Below, one piece after another: positions 15,727 through 24,659 of a stretch of 35,122 nt of DNA. Under the pieces are notes generated by a model, which was not told the DNA's origin, searched no databases, and was given only the letters and a program-made list of their open reading frames with translations. A program made the position numbers and the translations under genes. The DNA comes from Tissierella pigra (GTDB lineage Bacteria > Bacillota > Clostridia > Tissierellales > Tissierellaceae). The stretch lies in assembly GCF_009695605.1 (NCBI RefSeq), contig NZ_VUNQ01000037.1, positions 1-35,122 of the forward strand, in the 5' to 3' direction. Each line of letters opens with the position of its first letter. Position 1 is the stretch's first letter.

Positions 15727-16062
15727 ATGAGTTTTGGAAAAATGAATACCTTTATCGATCTCATTTCTGTTGAAAGAACGAAAGACAGTGAAGGCTTTGG
15801 TAAATCTAAGGACACCATCCTCGCTTCCGTTCGTGCTTATAAGGAAGATCGTCATGGAAATGAAAAGTGGACTAACCGAGCGGCATTTTCTGAAGCAACT
15901 GCGCTGTTTCGTTTTCGTAGGATACCTGATGTTGAGGTATCTACCAATATGGTGATTGTGTGTAATGATGGCCGCTATGAGATTACAAATGTTGAAGATG
16001 TAAAAGGTCGAGGCATGTATATTGAAGCCTTGGCAAAAAAGGTGGTGGGGTCAAGTGGCTAA
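15727..16062 (+). CDS. Head-tail adaptor (SPP1 gp16-like head closure)
   Basis: A 111-residue beta-rich protein of the phage head-tail joining family. It starts MSFGKMNTFIDLISVERTKD, with the E/A-S-VRAYKEDRHGNEKW segment and the end strand DGRYEITNVEDVKGRGMYIEALAKKV. Such proteins form the head closure ring that stops DNA loss before tail attachment. It follows the connector by 3 nt and overlaps the next gene by 8 nt. Identification is by motif, size and order. Confidence 0.83.
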   Translation: MSFGKMNTFIDLISVERTKDSEGFGKSKDTILASVRAYKEDRHGNEKWTNRAAFSEATALFRFRRIPDVEVSTNMVIVCNDGRYEITNVEDVKGRGMYIEALAKKVVGSSG

Positions 16063-16486
16063 GGTACAAGTGAAAATGCCTGAGGATTTTCTTTTAAAGC
16101 TTTCAAAGCTTGGCGATAAGACGGATGAAATCATTCCAAAGGTACTTGAGTCAGGCGGGGAAATCGTTTTGGAAAAGGTTAGATCTAATTTGCAAGCTGT
16201 AGTTGGTAGTGGAACAAAAGAAAAAAGTCGGTCTACAGGTGAGCTTATTAGTTCGTTGGGTCTCTCTCCTGCTAAAGTGGACCGAAATGGCAATTTCAAC
16301 GTGAAGATAGGTTTTAAGGAGCCACGAAGAAGCGGCGAAAGTAACGCTAAGATTGCCAATATCATCGAATACGGAAAATCGGGTCAGCCGCCAAAACCAT
16401 TTTTAAAGCCTGCAAGAAGGGCTTCAAGAAAAGCATGTATTGACGCTATGAAGAAGAGGTTTGAGCAGGAGGTCGAAAACTTATGA
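16055..16486 (+). CDS. HK97 gp10-like tail completion protein
   Basis: A 143-residue protein of the HK97 gp10 family. The N-terminal helices (LLKLSKLGDKTDEIIPKVLESGGEIVLEKVRSNL) are followed by a GTGEL-like segment (SRSTGELISSLG) and the typical end ANIIEYGKSGQPPKPFLKPARR. Tail completion proteins join head and tail. The start at GTG 16055 overlaps the previous stop and follows GGTGGGG; longer starts would code a Trp-rich segment unlike the family. It overlaps the next gene by 4 nt. Confidence 0.85.
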   Translation: MAKVQVKMPEDFLLKLSKLGDKTDEIIPKVLESGGEIVLEKVRSNLQAVVGSGTKEKSRSTGELISSLGLSPAKVDRNGNFNVKIGFKEPRRSGESNAKIANIIEYGKSGQPPKPFLKPARRASRKACIDAMKKRFEQEVENL

Positions 16487-16836
16487 GTATATTAAATGAG
16501 CTTAATCTCATAGCAGATTTGTGCGGTATCCCAGTAGAAACAGGAAGATTTTCTGGTGTTCCTCCTGATACTTATCTTGTGATTACACCTCTTATTGATT
16601 TGTTTGAGGTTCATGCGGATAACACACCGGGATATGAAGTACAGGAAGCCAGACTTTCCTTATTTGTTAAAGGTAGTTATACAGCTATAAAAAATGCAAT
16701 TGTCCGCACTCTTCTAGGTGCGGATTTTACGATAACGGATCGTCGATACATCGGACATGAGGATGATACCGATTATCATCATTATGCCATAGATGTGGCT
16801 AAACCATATGAATTTCAATTGGAAAAGGAGGAATAA
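16483..16836 (+). CDS. Probable tail terminator / minor tail protein
   Basis: A 117-residue protein with an N-terminal helix (SILNELNLIADLCGIPVETG) and alternating strands (TYLVITPLIDLF, EARLSLFVKGSY), ending DYHHYAIDVAKPYEF. The order, between gp10-like and major tail genes, is the slot of the tail terminator, the ring that stops tube growth and docks on the head. I recognise no specific motif, so the function is inferred from position and predicted fold. ATGA overlap with the preceding stop. Confidence 0.65.
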   Translation: MSILNELNLIADLCGIPVETGRFSGVPPDTYLVITPLIDLFEVHADNTPGYEVQEARLSLFVKGSYTAIKNAIVRTLLGADFTITDRRYIGHEDDTDYHHYAIDVAKPYEFQLEKEE

Positions 16837-16839
16837 AAC

Positions 16840-17442
16840 ATGGCTACAATCGGTCTTGATAGACTTTATTATGCAAAAATCACCGAAGATGACAACGGTG
16901 ATGAAACCTATGATACACCGATGCCGCTGGCAAAAGCAATCAGTGCAGAACTTTCCGTTGAGCTTGCTGAGGCCACTCTTTATGCCGATGATGGTGCCGC
17001 TGAAATTGTCAAAGAATTTAAAAGTGGTACCCTAACTCTCGGTATTGATGATATAGGGGTAGCAGCTGCAGGAGATTTAACAGGAGCAACCATTGATGAC
17101 AACCATGTACTCATTTCAACCAGTGAGGATGGAGGGGCTCCTGTTGCAATTGGCTTTAGAGCACAAAAAGCAAACGGTAAATACCGATACTTTTGGCTGT
17201 ATCGTGTGAAGTTTGGAATTCCTGCAACAAACTTGGCGACCAAAGGTGATAGTATTACTTTCTCAACTCCGACCATTGAAGGAACAGTACTTCGTAGAAA
17301 TAAGCTGGATGGTCAGGGTAAGCATCCATGGAAAGCAGAAGTAAACGAGGGTGATGAGGGCGTAACCCAGGCAATTATTAATGGTTGGTATAGCGAAGTG
17401 TATGAGCCTACATTTGCTGCTTCTGGCGGAAGTGGAGAATAA
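16840..17442 (+). CDS. Major tail protein, phi13 family
   Basis: A 200-residue tube protein that stacks in hexameric rings around the tape measure. It starts MATIGLDRLYYAKITEDDNGDETYDTP and continues with beta-rich segments (ISAELSVELAEATLYADDGAAE; FWLYRVKFGIPATNLATKGDSITFSTPTIEGTV), the pattern of phi13-type major tail proteins. The Gly/Ser-rich end (AASGGSGE) is a flexible tail. AAAGGAGG lies 8 nt before the ATG, fitting high expression. Confidence 0.92.
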   Translation: MATIGLDRLYYAKITEDDNGDETYDTPMPLAKAISAELSVELAEATLYADDGAAEIVKEFKSGTLTLGIDDIGVAAAGDLTGATIDDNHVLISTSEDGGAPVAIGFRAQKANGKYRYFWLYRVKFGIPATNLATKGDSITFSTPTIEGTVLRRNKLDGQGKHPWKAEVNEGDEGVTQAIINGWYSEVYEPTFAASGGSGE

Positions 17443-17453
17443 GGGGGATTGGA

Positions 17454-17837
17454 ATGGATAACGAAAGAAGTGCAAAGATCAATATTGGCGGGCAGGAGTA
17501 TGAGCTTATTCTTACCACTAAAGCTACAAAAGAAATTGCTGGGAGATATGGCGGTCTTGAAAATTTGGGTGAGAAATTAATGAAGTCTGAGAACTTCGAA
17601 ATGGCACTGGATGAAATAGTCTGGTTGATAACTTTAATGGCCAATCAGAGCCTACTCATTCACAACCTTCGAAATCCAGATAATAAAAAGCCGCTGCTTA
17701 CTCAAGAAGAAGTTGAACTTCTAACCTCTCCTTTGGAACTAGCTACTTATAAGAACGCTTTGACAGAAGCAATGTTTAAGGGAACCAAGAGAAATGTAGA
17801 ATCTGAAGATGACTCAAAAAACGTGCAAACCGGGTAA
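17454..17837 (+). CDS. Tail assembly chaperone, short form (gpG-like)
   Basis: A 127-residue protein encoded between the major tail and tape measure genes, where siphophages keep gpG. Residues 1-~35 form strands (AKINIGGQEYELILTTKATKEI), and the rest is helical with a charged end (NVESEDDSKNVQTG). The gpG chaperone coats the tape measure during tail assembly. A slippery heptamer near its 3' end directs a fraction of ribosomes into the -1 frame to make the longer gpGT form. SD AGGGGGAT precedes the ATG. Confidence 0.83.
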   Translation: MDNERSAKINIGGQEYELILTTKATKEIAGRYGGLENLGEKLMKSENFEMALDEIVWLITLMANQSLLIHNLRNPDNKKPLLTQEEVELLTSPLELATYKNALTEAMFKGTKRNVESEDDSKNVQTG

Positions 17838-17860
17838 ACGAGAATGAACTCTTTACCCGG
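17816..17860 (+). promoter_or_regulatory. Programmed -1 ribosomal frameshift signal
   Basis: The zero-frame heptamer A AAA AAC (17816-17822) fits the canonical X XXY YYZ slip site. It is followed by a 7-nt spacer (17823-17829) and a perfect 9-bp hairpin, CCGGGTAAA (17830-17838) / TTTACCCGG (17852-17860) with a 13-nt loop. The zero-frame stop TAA (17835-17837) lies inside the stem. This is the textbook arrangement for stimulating -1 slippage in tail chaperone genes. Confidence 0.88.
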
Positions 17861-18025
17861 CTTTTATATTACGGGACAGTTCATTTAAATCGTACCGAAG
17901 AGGAAACATGGCTTACACCTATTGGCTTGCTTATGGATTTATGGGAGTGCCATAAGCAGTTTCTTGGAATGTCCAAACCAAAACGGAAGATTTACATCGA
18001 TGACATTATTCCTTATGGTATTTGA
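17822..18025 (+). CDS. gpT-like extension, made as the gpGT -1 frameshift product
   Basis: The -1 frame is open from the slip site to TGA at 18023-18025 and reads RANRVNENELFTRLLYYG, then LNRTEEETWLTPIGLLMDL and MSKPKRKIYIDDIIPYGI. Acidic/helical start, the WECHKQFLGM segment and basic end are typical of gpT domains. There is no good independent start or SD, so it should be made only as a C-terminal extension of the protein starting at 17454, giving about 190 residues. The gpGT form binds tape measure and tube protein during assembly. The stretch would otherwise be a 200-bp non-coding gap. Confidence 0.85.
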   Translation, partial: RANRVNENELFTRLLYYGTVHLNRTEEETWLTPIGLLMDLWECHKQFLGMSKPKRKIYIDDIIPYGI

Positions 18026-18051
18026 TCTTTCAAAGAAAGGAGGCGGTAATC

Positions 18052-20544
18052 TTGGCAGATAATTTTGGTTTAAAAATCGGAGTGGAAGGCGAAAAGGAAT
18101 TCAAAAATGCACTTCGTGACATTAACCAAGCATTTAAAGTATTAGGTAGTGAGATGGCTCTAGTCAGTTCCCAGTTTGATAAAAATGATAAATCCATCCA
18201 AGCCTTAACTGCGCGAAATGAAGTATTAGAAAAATCCATTGATGCACAAAAAGAAAAAATAGAGACACTACGAGCTGCCCTAGATAACGCCTCTACTTCT
18301 TTTGGAGAAAACGATCGTAGAACTCAAAACTGGCAGATTCAACTAAATAAAGCTTTGGCTGAACTTAATGGCATGGAGCGGGAACTTGAAAATAACCATA
18401 AAGCGCTACGAGACCATGCCGACGCCACAGATGACAGTGCTGATAACATGGAAGATGCCGCTGATGCAGCCAATGAACTTGCAGATAATGTTGATGATGT
18501 TGGCGATGAAATGGATGATGCTAGCAAAAAAACCTCTATTTTTGGAGATGTACTTAAAGCAAATTTACTATCAGAAGCCATAATTGGTGGGGTAAAAGCT
18601 TTAGGATCAGCCATTGCGGGAATTGGAAAGGCCTTTATAGGCGCTATGAAAGATGGCGTTGAGTACAACGCTCAAATGGAAAACTACACAGCTTCCTTTA
18701 CCACCATGCTTGGTGATGAGGCTAAAGCTCAAAAGCTGGTTAATGATCTGAAAAAAGAAGCAGCAGCTACACCATTTGGAATGCAGGATCTTGCCCAATC
18801 AGCTCAAACCCTTATGAGCTTTGGTATGTCTGCAGAAGAAGCTCAAAAACGCATGAAGCAGCTGGGTGATATATCTCAGGGAGATGCCGAGAAGTTCAAA
18901 AGCCTGACACTGGCATTTGCACAAATGTCCTCTACTGGTAAGTTAACCGGACAGGACTTGATGCAAATGATTAATGCAGGATTTAACCCACTAGAGGAAA
19001 TCTCGCGTAAGACAGGAAAATCCATTGGTGAACTTAAGGATGAAATGTCCAAAGGGGCAATATCTGCAGATATGGTCGCAGAAGCGTTTGCCTCAGCTAC
19101 ATCGGAAGGTGGGCGTTTCTATGGGTCAATGGAAGCACAATCTAAAACTTTTTCTGGGCAAATGGCAACTCTTGAGGATGGGGTTGCATCGTTAAAGGGT
19201 CAGCTTGCTGAAGGGTTAACAACCATGCTTTCTGGTACTGTTCTTCCGATGGTTAATGGTTGGATTGATGAATTATCTCAAGCTTTTGAGAAAGACGGTG
19301 TCCAAGGCTTAATTGACGTTTTTGGTGGAATCTTAGAAGAAGCTGTTCAATTTATTTCTGAGCAATTGCCAATTGTAGTGGATATTGCTTCTCAAATAAT
19401 TATCTCTTTAATTCAAGGACTTACCTCTGCATTACCGAAAATAACAGAGGCGGCTGTCATGCTACTGATGACACTAGTCAATGGAATCATTGAAACTTTA
19501 CCTGCACTTATTGCGGCAGGAGTACAAATGATTGGAACTATTGTAAGTGGAATTGCAGAAGCACTACCGCAGTTAATTCCGGCTGCGGTATCAGCAGTGA
19601 TACAAATTGTGCAGGCACTTTTGGATGCTCTTCCAGTGTTAATTGCAGCATTGCCAGTCATTATTACTGGGATAGTAGATTTCATTATTGGTGCAATACC
19701 TCAAATAATCGAAGCTGGTATTCAACTTCTAACATCTTTAATTTCAGCTTTACCAGAAATCATCACAGTAATTGTAGAAGCGATTCCGCAAATTGTAGAC
19801 GGGTTAATAACAGCGATTTTAGGTTCAATACCGCAGTTAATTGATGCCGGAGTGCAATTGTTAGTGGCACTGATTCAAAATCTGCCACAGATCATTTCGA
19901 CCGTTATTACTGCTATACCAAAGATTGTGTCCTCTCTTGTGAATGCTATTATTGGTAACATTCCTCAGATTATTCAGGCGGGGATTATGTTGTTAGTTTC
20001 ACTGATTAAGAACCTTCCAACGATTATTGTAGAGGTTGTAAAAGCTGTGCCACAAATTATTACAGCGCTGGTTAAAGGTTTTACAGGATCTATTTGGCAA
20101 ATTGCCCAGGTTGGGACCAATTTAATCAAAGGTTTGTGGCAGGGTATTTCAGATGCCGGAGCCTGGCTTTGGGATAAAATCTCAGGTTTTTTTGGTGGTG
20201 TAGTAGATAAAATAAAAAAATTCTTTGGAATTCGATCGCCATCTACATTGTTTGCTGGAATTGGCGAAAACATGGGAGAGGGTATTGGTGTCGGTTTTGA
20301 AAAAGCCATGAATAGTGTTAGCCAGGATATGCAAAACGCTATCCCTACTGATTTTGACATTAACCCTAATCTGAATATGAATGGAGCCGGTTTTAGTAGC
20401 GGATATGGAACAATTGGAGGGTCATTAATTACGATACAGCAGATGATTGTTCGAAGTGAAGACGATATTCGGAAGATTTCACAGGAGTTATACAATTTGA
20501 TGCAGACAGGATCTCGAGCACAAGGAAGATTTATAACTGCGTAA
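18052..20544 (+). CDS. Tail tape measure protein
   Basis: An 830-residue tape measure that sets tail length. Order: N-terminal coiled coil (~10-150), an Asp/Ala-rich linker (~125-160), a hydrophobic segment (~175-205) and the TP901-type core ~215-400 (YTASFTTMLGDEAKAQKLV; TPFGMQDLAQSAQTLMSFGMS). A long hydrophobic repeat region (~445-690) follows, where a unit like IPQIIEAGIQLLTSLIxxLP recurs about every 35-40 residues, then IRSPSTLFAGIGENMGEGIGVGFE near 730-755. The start is TTG at 18052, with AAAGGAGG exactly 8 nt upstream; an earlier TTG at 18022 has no SD. At roughly 1.5 Angstrom per residue the tail would be about 125 nm. Confidence 0.93.
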   Translation: MADNFGLKIGVEGEKEFKNALRDINQAFKVLGSEMALVSSQFDKNDKSIQALTARNEVLEKSIDAQKEKIETLRAALDNASTSFGENDRRTQNWQIQLNKALAELNGMERELENNHKALRDHADATDDSADNMEDAADAANELADNVDDVGDEMDDASKKTSIFGDVLKANLLSEAIIGGVKALGSAIAGIGKAFIGAMKDGVEYNAQMENYTASFTTMLGDEAKAQKLVNDLKKEAAATPFGMQDLAQSAQTLMSFGMSAEEAQKRMKQLGDISQGDAEKFKSLTLAFAQMSSTGKLTGQDLMQMINAGFNPLEEISRKTGKSIGELKDEMSKGAISADMVAEAFASATSEGGRFYGSMEAQSKTFSGQMATLEDGVASLKGQLAEGLTTMLSGTVLPMVNGWIDELSQAFEKDGVQGLIDVFGGILEEAVQFISEQLPIVVDIASQIIISLIQGLTSALPKITEAAVMLLMTLVNGIIETLPALIAAGVQMIGTIVSGIAEALPQLIPAAVSAVIQIVQALLDALPVLIAALPVIITGIVDFIIGAIPQIIEAGIQLLTSLISALPEIITVIVEAIPQIVDGLITAILGSIPQLIDAGVQLLVALIQNLPQIISTVITAIPKIVSSLVNAIIGNIPQIIQAGIMLLVSLIKNLPTIIVEVVKAVPQIITALVKGFTGSIWQIAQVGTNLIKGLWQGISDAGAWLWDKISGFFGGVVDKIKKFFGIRSPSTLFAGIGENMGEGIGVGFEKAMNSVSQDMQNAIPTDFDINPNLNMNGAGFSSGYGTIGGSLITIQQMIVRSEDDIRKISQELYNLMQTGSRAQGRFITA

Positions 20545-20557
20545 AGGAGGGCGATGT

Positions 20558-21331
20558 ATGGGCTTTATTTATAACGGTATTAACTCAAAGAATATGAAGA
20601 TAAAAGCAAGGCTCACAAGTTGGCAGGCATCTCCCGCATTAAGAAACGCGTATGAGGTTGTTCCGGGGAAGGCAGGGGTTGCTGACTTTGGTTGTGATAT
20701 CTCAGAGCGGATCATTACGATTAGCTGTAGCATATATCCTCAAAAGAGCTTTGCAGATTTAGTGAGCGTGTTAGATGATCTTGCAGAGTGGCTCAACCCA
20801 ATGAACGGACTTAAGCAGCTTATATTAGAGGATATTCCGAATCGATTCTTTTATGCTCGCCTCACTGAACAAGTAGACTGCGAGAGATTACTTAGAACTG
20901 CAGGTGCCTTTGAGTTGAAGTTTATCTGCCCTGATCCTCACGCTTATGCGCTGACAGATGAACAATTCACGATTTCAAGTGTTGGAACTCATGAGCTCCA
21001 AAGAATAACCGGGAATACAGATTCAGAACCGATATATCAACTTAAGGGCACAATCAGTGGATCTACATCCACATATATTTCTATTACCACGAATGGAGAG
21101 GAACTTCGAGTGGTTGGAGCTTTGACGGCAGATGAAGTGCTTGTAATTGATAGCGGATTAGTGACAGCAAAAATAACCGATGCCAACGGAAATACACTTC
21201 GAAATGGGCTTCCAGTCCTGGATGAGTTAAACTTCCCTGTACTTCACAAAGGTGAAAATGAAATAACAGTATCAGCTGTGGGAGCAACATTTTCGGAGCT
21301 GAAGATTCTGGCCAAAAGCAGATGGAGGTGA
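20558..21331 (+). CDS. Distal tail protein (Dit-like)
   Basis: A 257-residue Siphovirus_tail/Dit protein forming the hub between tube and tip. It starts MGFIYNGINSKNMKIKARL and contains ERIITISCSIYPQKSFADLVSVLDDLAEWL near 49-78, EDIPNRFFYARLTEQVDC near 90-107 and FELKFICPDPHAY near 118-130. These are typical of Dit N-domains; the C-terminal half is a galectin-like beta domain. AAGGAGG lies 7 nt before the ATG. Confidence 0.88.
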   Translation: MGFIYNGINSKNMKIKARLTSWQASPALRNAYEVVPGKAGVADFGCDISERIITISCSIYPQKSFADLVSVLDDLAEWLNPMNGLKQLILEDIPNRFFYARLTEQVDCERLLRTAGAFELKFICPDPHAYALTDEQFTISSVGTHELQRITGNTDSEPIYQLKGTISGSTSTYISITTNGEELRVVGALTADEVLVIDSGLVTAKITDANGNTLRNGLPVLDELNFPVLHKGENEITVSAVGATFSELKILAKSRWR

Positions 21332-21335
21332 TCTG

Positions 21336-23858
21336 GTGGCAATTAAATCAATCTTAACATCACAGACGGATTTTACGGGTGAGTTTCCTGTAAGCGAGAA
21401 GACAGTTGCTCTGTGGCGATTTAATGAAGCCGCACCAGATAGCAACAACATGCTTACAGATGACTCCGGTCATAACAGAAACTTCTTTGTATCCGGATGG
21501 TCAGGCACATCCGCCAACTTGTTATCCGGTAGATTAGGAAGATATTTCAGGCAGAATATCATTAATCCAACAAGTGAAAAGACTCATTTAGTGGCTACCA
21601 ATGACGGTAGCTTTTTTAGTGATTTAGGTGAAAAGATTGTTGTTGGCGGATGGATAAATCCAACTACTTATTCTGTAGGGCAGACATATATCCCGATTTT
21701 TAATACTAGACAAGGGCCTGGTCAGCCAATTTTTTATGTTTCTTTATTTCAGGGAAGGTTGCGATTAATGCTGTATAATGCCTCAGGCTCCTTGATATAT
21801 GATCAGACCGAAACGCCTACTATTACCCTAAAGAATAACGGGTGGTACTTTATCGCTTCTGTTATCGAGGTAAACAACAAAAGGGTGCAGAACTTACTTT
21901 GTGACCGAAGTGATGGGGCTGTCTGGCAATCTCCAGTTCGAACATTCACTGGAGACTTAAATCAATCTTGTGTTGCGGATATAGTGATGGGGATGCATGC
22001 AAATACCTATTATTACGCAGGAGGATTTGATGACTGGTTTTATGAAAAAGATTCTTTACTTACCATGGAGGATCTTATTTCCTATTTCAAATTTTCAATT
22101 TTGGCAAACGGTGGTGACAGTGCTGCTGATGTAGATGCTCTTGCGGATCCTGGCTCTGTCATGTTGAAAGCAACAAGCGGAGTCTATGCACAAAGTGGTC
22201 AGCTTTTTACGATAGCAGCTGCCTGTAGTCTTGCAGGAACGGGCAGGGTATCAGTTACAAGTGAATACACCGCAGGTATAACAGCCATAAGCCTAGTGGA
22301 AACTTCTACATCAGACGATCTGTCTAGCTGGACTGAATGGCAGGCCGTTGGAGCAAGCGGGGAACTGCAGTCGCCTAACAGAGAATATATCCGCTATCGA
22401 ATTACATTATCTACTCAAGACACCAGTAGAACTCCTAAACTTCTTGAAATACAACTACATGATATACCAAAACCACCTTATGAGAGACTTGGATTTGCCA
22501 GACCAGTTGTGTTGGATACTAACGGTGCTTGGGAAGCAGTGCTAGAGAATGCCTTTGATATCATAGTGACAAGTGAAGTGAATGGCGCTGATATTCTGGA
22601 GTTTAAACTGCCATTTCATGATTCCAAGCGAGTGACATTAGACAATGAAAAACAGGTGCAGATCGTCAATGATGTTTATCGTATTCGAACTATAACAGAT
22701 GAGAAAAGTTCAGATGGTAGAGTTGTAACTCAAGTATATGCGGAAGCTGCCTTTTATGATCTTTCCTTTAGCGCTGAAAAAGAACCCATGGAATTTGTCG
22801 CAGAGACACCGGAAGTTCCTATGCGCTATGCCTTACTTGGTACTGGCTGGTCATTAGGAAATGTCACTGTCAGTACAAAACGAACATGGCAATCAACAGA
22901 AAAGAATGCATTAGCTATACTACGAACAATACAGAATATTCATGGTGGTGACTTGATTTTCGATAGTGCCAATCGTTTGGTACACCTTTTGACATTTGGC
23001 GGTACGGATAGCGGGGCCTTATTCTGCTATAGAAAGAACATGAAAAGTATACAGCGCGTGGTGGATACAAGAAGTCTAATTACCAGGCTTTATGCTTATG
23101 GTAAAGATGGCATGACGTTTGCCTCCATCAATGGTAATAAGGAGTATGTTGAGGATTATAGCTATTCATCAGAAGTCAGAGTAGGAACGCTGGATGCTTC
23201 ATCAATCAGCAACCCTTATCAGCTGCTTGAGTTCGCTAATATGCGCTTAGCTCAGTATGCGAAGCCACGAATCTCATATGTTCTCTCTGCAATGGACTTA
23301 TCAGTGTTGACAGGATATGAGCATGAGGCATGGAAACTAGGTGATATAGTAACTGTGGATGATAGAGATTTGAATTTATCTGTCAAAACTCGTGTGGTAC
23401 GCAGACAATATAATCTCCAAGAACCATGGAAAACAGTGCTGGAGCTATCAACAACGTTAAGAGAACTGGGGGATTCATCTGCTGTTTGGGATAAAGCTGC
23501 TGATATTTTATCTTCAGCTGATGTTCTTGACCGTCAGGAAGTAAAAGACTTAGTTCCTTTTAATCATCTAAGAAATTCACGAGCTGATGACGGGTTAACC
23601 TATTGGTTAAGTTCAGGTTTTACAGTGGACCCTAATAATGGGGTATCAGGATCAGCTTCTTTTAAAGCTGAGGGAGTTTTAGGAATGACAAAAAGTCTAT
23701 CACAGACTGTGTATCCTGCTAGTAGAAAGAGTTACACATTTTCAGCGCAGATTGCATCGGAAAATCTACAGAAAGGGCCAAACGGAAAAGTTGGAATTGA
23801 AGTTGTCATTGAATATGAGGACGGTTCGACAGAAACTAGGTTTATTGATCTCTATTAG
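21336..23858 (+). CDS. Tail-associated (Tal-like) baseplate protein with LamG-type domain
   Basis: An 840-residue tip protein. Residues ~20-245 look like a concanavalin/LamG-type sugar-binding domain (VALWRFNEAAPDSN, VGGWINPTT, GWYFIASVIEV, AGGFDDWFYEKDSLLTMEDL). Residues ~255-375 form another beta domain (SSWTEWQAVGASGELQSPNREYIRYRI). Residues ~390-715 carry the prophage endopeptidase tail (Tal) fold (VNGADILEFKLPFHD, AWKLGDIVTVDDRDL, VVRRQYNLQEPWKTVLELS). The last ~110 residues are a CBM-like domain. No peptidase catalytic residues stand out. GTG start with GGAGG 7 nt upstream, overlapping nothing. Likely host-surface binding. Confidence 0.8.
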   Translation: MAIKSILTSQTDFTGEFPVSEKTVALWRFNEAAPDSNNMLTDDSGHNRNFFVSGWSGTSANLLSGRLGRYFRQNIINPTSEKTHLVATNDGSFFSDLGEKIVVGGWINPTTYSVGQTYIPIFNTRQGPGQPIFYVSLFQGRLRLMLYNASGSLIYDQTETPTITLKNNGWYFIASVIEVNNKRVQNLLCDRSDGAVWQSPVRTFTGDLNQSCVADIVMGMHANTYYYAGGFDDWFYEKDSLLTMEDLISYFKFSILANGGDSAADVDALADPGSVMLKATSGVYAQSGQLFTIAAACSLAGTGRVSVTSEYTAGITAISLVETSTSDDLSSWTEWQAVGASGELQSPNREYIRYRITLSTQDTSRTPKLLEIQLHDIPKPPYERLGFARPVVLDTNGAWEAVLENAFDIIVTSEVNGADILEFKLPFHDSKRVTLDNEKQVQIVNDVYRIRTITDEKSSDGRVVTQVYAEAAFYDLSFSAEKEPMEFVAETPEVPMRYALLGTGWSLGNVTVSTKRTWQSTEKNALAILRTIQNIHGGDLIFDSANRLVHLLTFGGTDSGALFCYRKNMKSIQRVVDTRSLITRLYAYGKDGMTFASINGNKEYVEDYSYSSEVRVGTLDASSISNPYQLLEFANMRLAQYAKPRISYVLSAMDLSVLTGYEHEAWKLGDIVTVDDRDLNLSVKTRVVRRQYNLQEPWKTVLELSTTLRELGDSSAVWDKAADILSSADVLDRQEVKDLVPFNHLRNSRADDGLTYWLSSGFTVDPNNGVSGSASFKAEGVLGMTKSLSQTVYPASRKSYTFSAQIASENLQKGPNGKVGIEVVIEYEDGSTETRFIDLY

Positions 23859-23873
23859 GAAGGAGGTAGCGAT

Positions 23874-24068
23874 ATGGCTTATTTTTCACAGACAGCTCAT
23901 GCTATTACACCGAGAGGTTTTGGCAAGATAAAGTCGCTTACCATCCGTCTTTTCATTACTGATTGTACTGGTGAGGTATTCTTTACGGATATGCTTTTGC
24001 AAGGTGGCTCTGTTGCTACGGGCTGGGTTGGTCATGTGTCAGAAATACAATGGACGCTGGATGGGTAG
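23874..24068 (+). CDS. Small tail-tip protein with DCTG/FTD module
   Basis: A 64-residue protein of unknown function between two tail genes, with AAGGAGG before the ATG. It carries the module IRLFITDCTGEVFFTDMLLQGG, which recurs in the next gene as VNLLLEDCTGTVYFTDIQAQEG. Such D-x-TG-x-V-x-FTD segments are common in the C-terminal carbohydrate-binding parts of clostridial tail proteins. It may complete the beta sandwich at the end of the preceding Tal-like protein, from which it is split by a stop and a new SD. Confidence 0.6.
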   Translation: MAYFSQTAHAITPRGFGKIKSLTIRLFITDCTGEVFFTDMLLQGGSVATGWVGHVSEIQWTLDG

Positions 24069-24077
24069 GTGGTGCAA

Positions 24078-24659
24078 ATGTCAGTTGCATTTACCAGATT
24101 TACCGAGACGATTCATTGTAAAGAGGATAAACGAGTAGTAAGCGTAACAGTGAATTTACTTCTTGAAGATTGTACAGGTACGGTATATTTTACTGATATT
24201 CAAGCACAGGAAGGAAATCACCTTACTGGTTATACAACTAACACAGAGTGCATGCTGCAAAAATATCGAGAGAATGAGACAATTGTTCCTGTTCGCTTTT
24301 ATAATGGAGTAGTTCGAAGCAGAGAGACGATTATTCTCTTCAATCTGGGTTCAACTTCCGCTGGCCTTGACTGTCATATTTATCCCAACCAAAATATGGC
24401 TGCAGGCAGTATCCAATTGTCTCAAGGAGCAGGGGCGCACAAGGTGATATTTAATGAGGCAGTTAGTCCAGGTGATACCTTTTCGCTACTAGCATCAACT
24501 AGGCAGTGTTTAAAGAACGGAAACCCAACTGATAAGGAAGGTTTTTTTCAATATACAGCATCCGGTGATAGCAAACATGTGGTGAAGCTAGAGGACAGAA
24601 AATCAGCTCGGTTATTGTTCGAATTTCAAGAAATGCAGGAAGGAAGTGAGCGCCCTTGA
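24078..24659 (+). CDS. Tail protein of unknown function, two-part
   Basis: A 193-residue protein. Residues ~1-65 repeat the DCTG/FTD module of the preceding small protein. Residues ~75-190 form a beta-rich domain (VPVRFYNGVVRSRETIILFNL; AAGSIQLSQGAGAHKVIFNEAVSPGDTFSLLA) that resembles small tail-tip adaptor domains. The start at ATG 24078 has TAGGTGG 5 nt upstream; GTG codons at 24069 and 24072 are less likely. The end overlaps the GH18 gene start by 4 nt. Role in the tip is inferred from position only. Confidence 0.6.
   Translation: MSVAFTRFTETIHCKEDKRVVSVTVNLLLEDCTGTVYFTDIQAQEGNHLTGYTTNTECMLQKYRENETIVPVRFYNGVVRSRETIILFNLGSTSAGLDCHIYPNQNMAAGSIQLSQGAGAHKVIFNEAVSPGDTFSLLASTRQCLKNGNPTDKEGFFQYTASGDSKHVVKLEDRKSARLLFEFQEMQEGSERP

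Noticed and set aside
17830-17860. The CCGGGTAAA hairpin as a transcription terminator
   Set aside because: No T-run of useful length follows (CTTTTATATT), it lies within a coding overlap, and its 7-nt distance from A AAA AAC fits a frameshift stimulator.
19320-20080. Long hydrophobic run in the tape measure gene as a separate membrane protein
   Set aside because: It is a continuous frame with repeated IPQII...LP units typical of tape measure proteins, with no separate start or SD.
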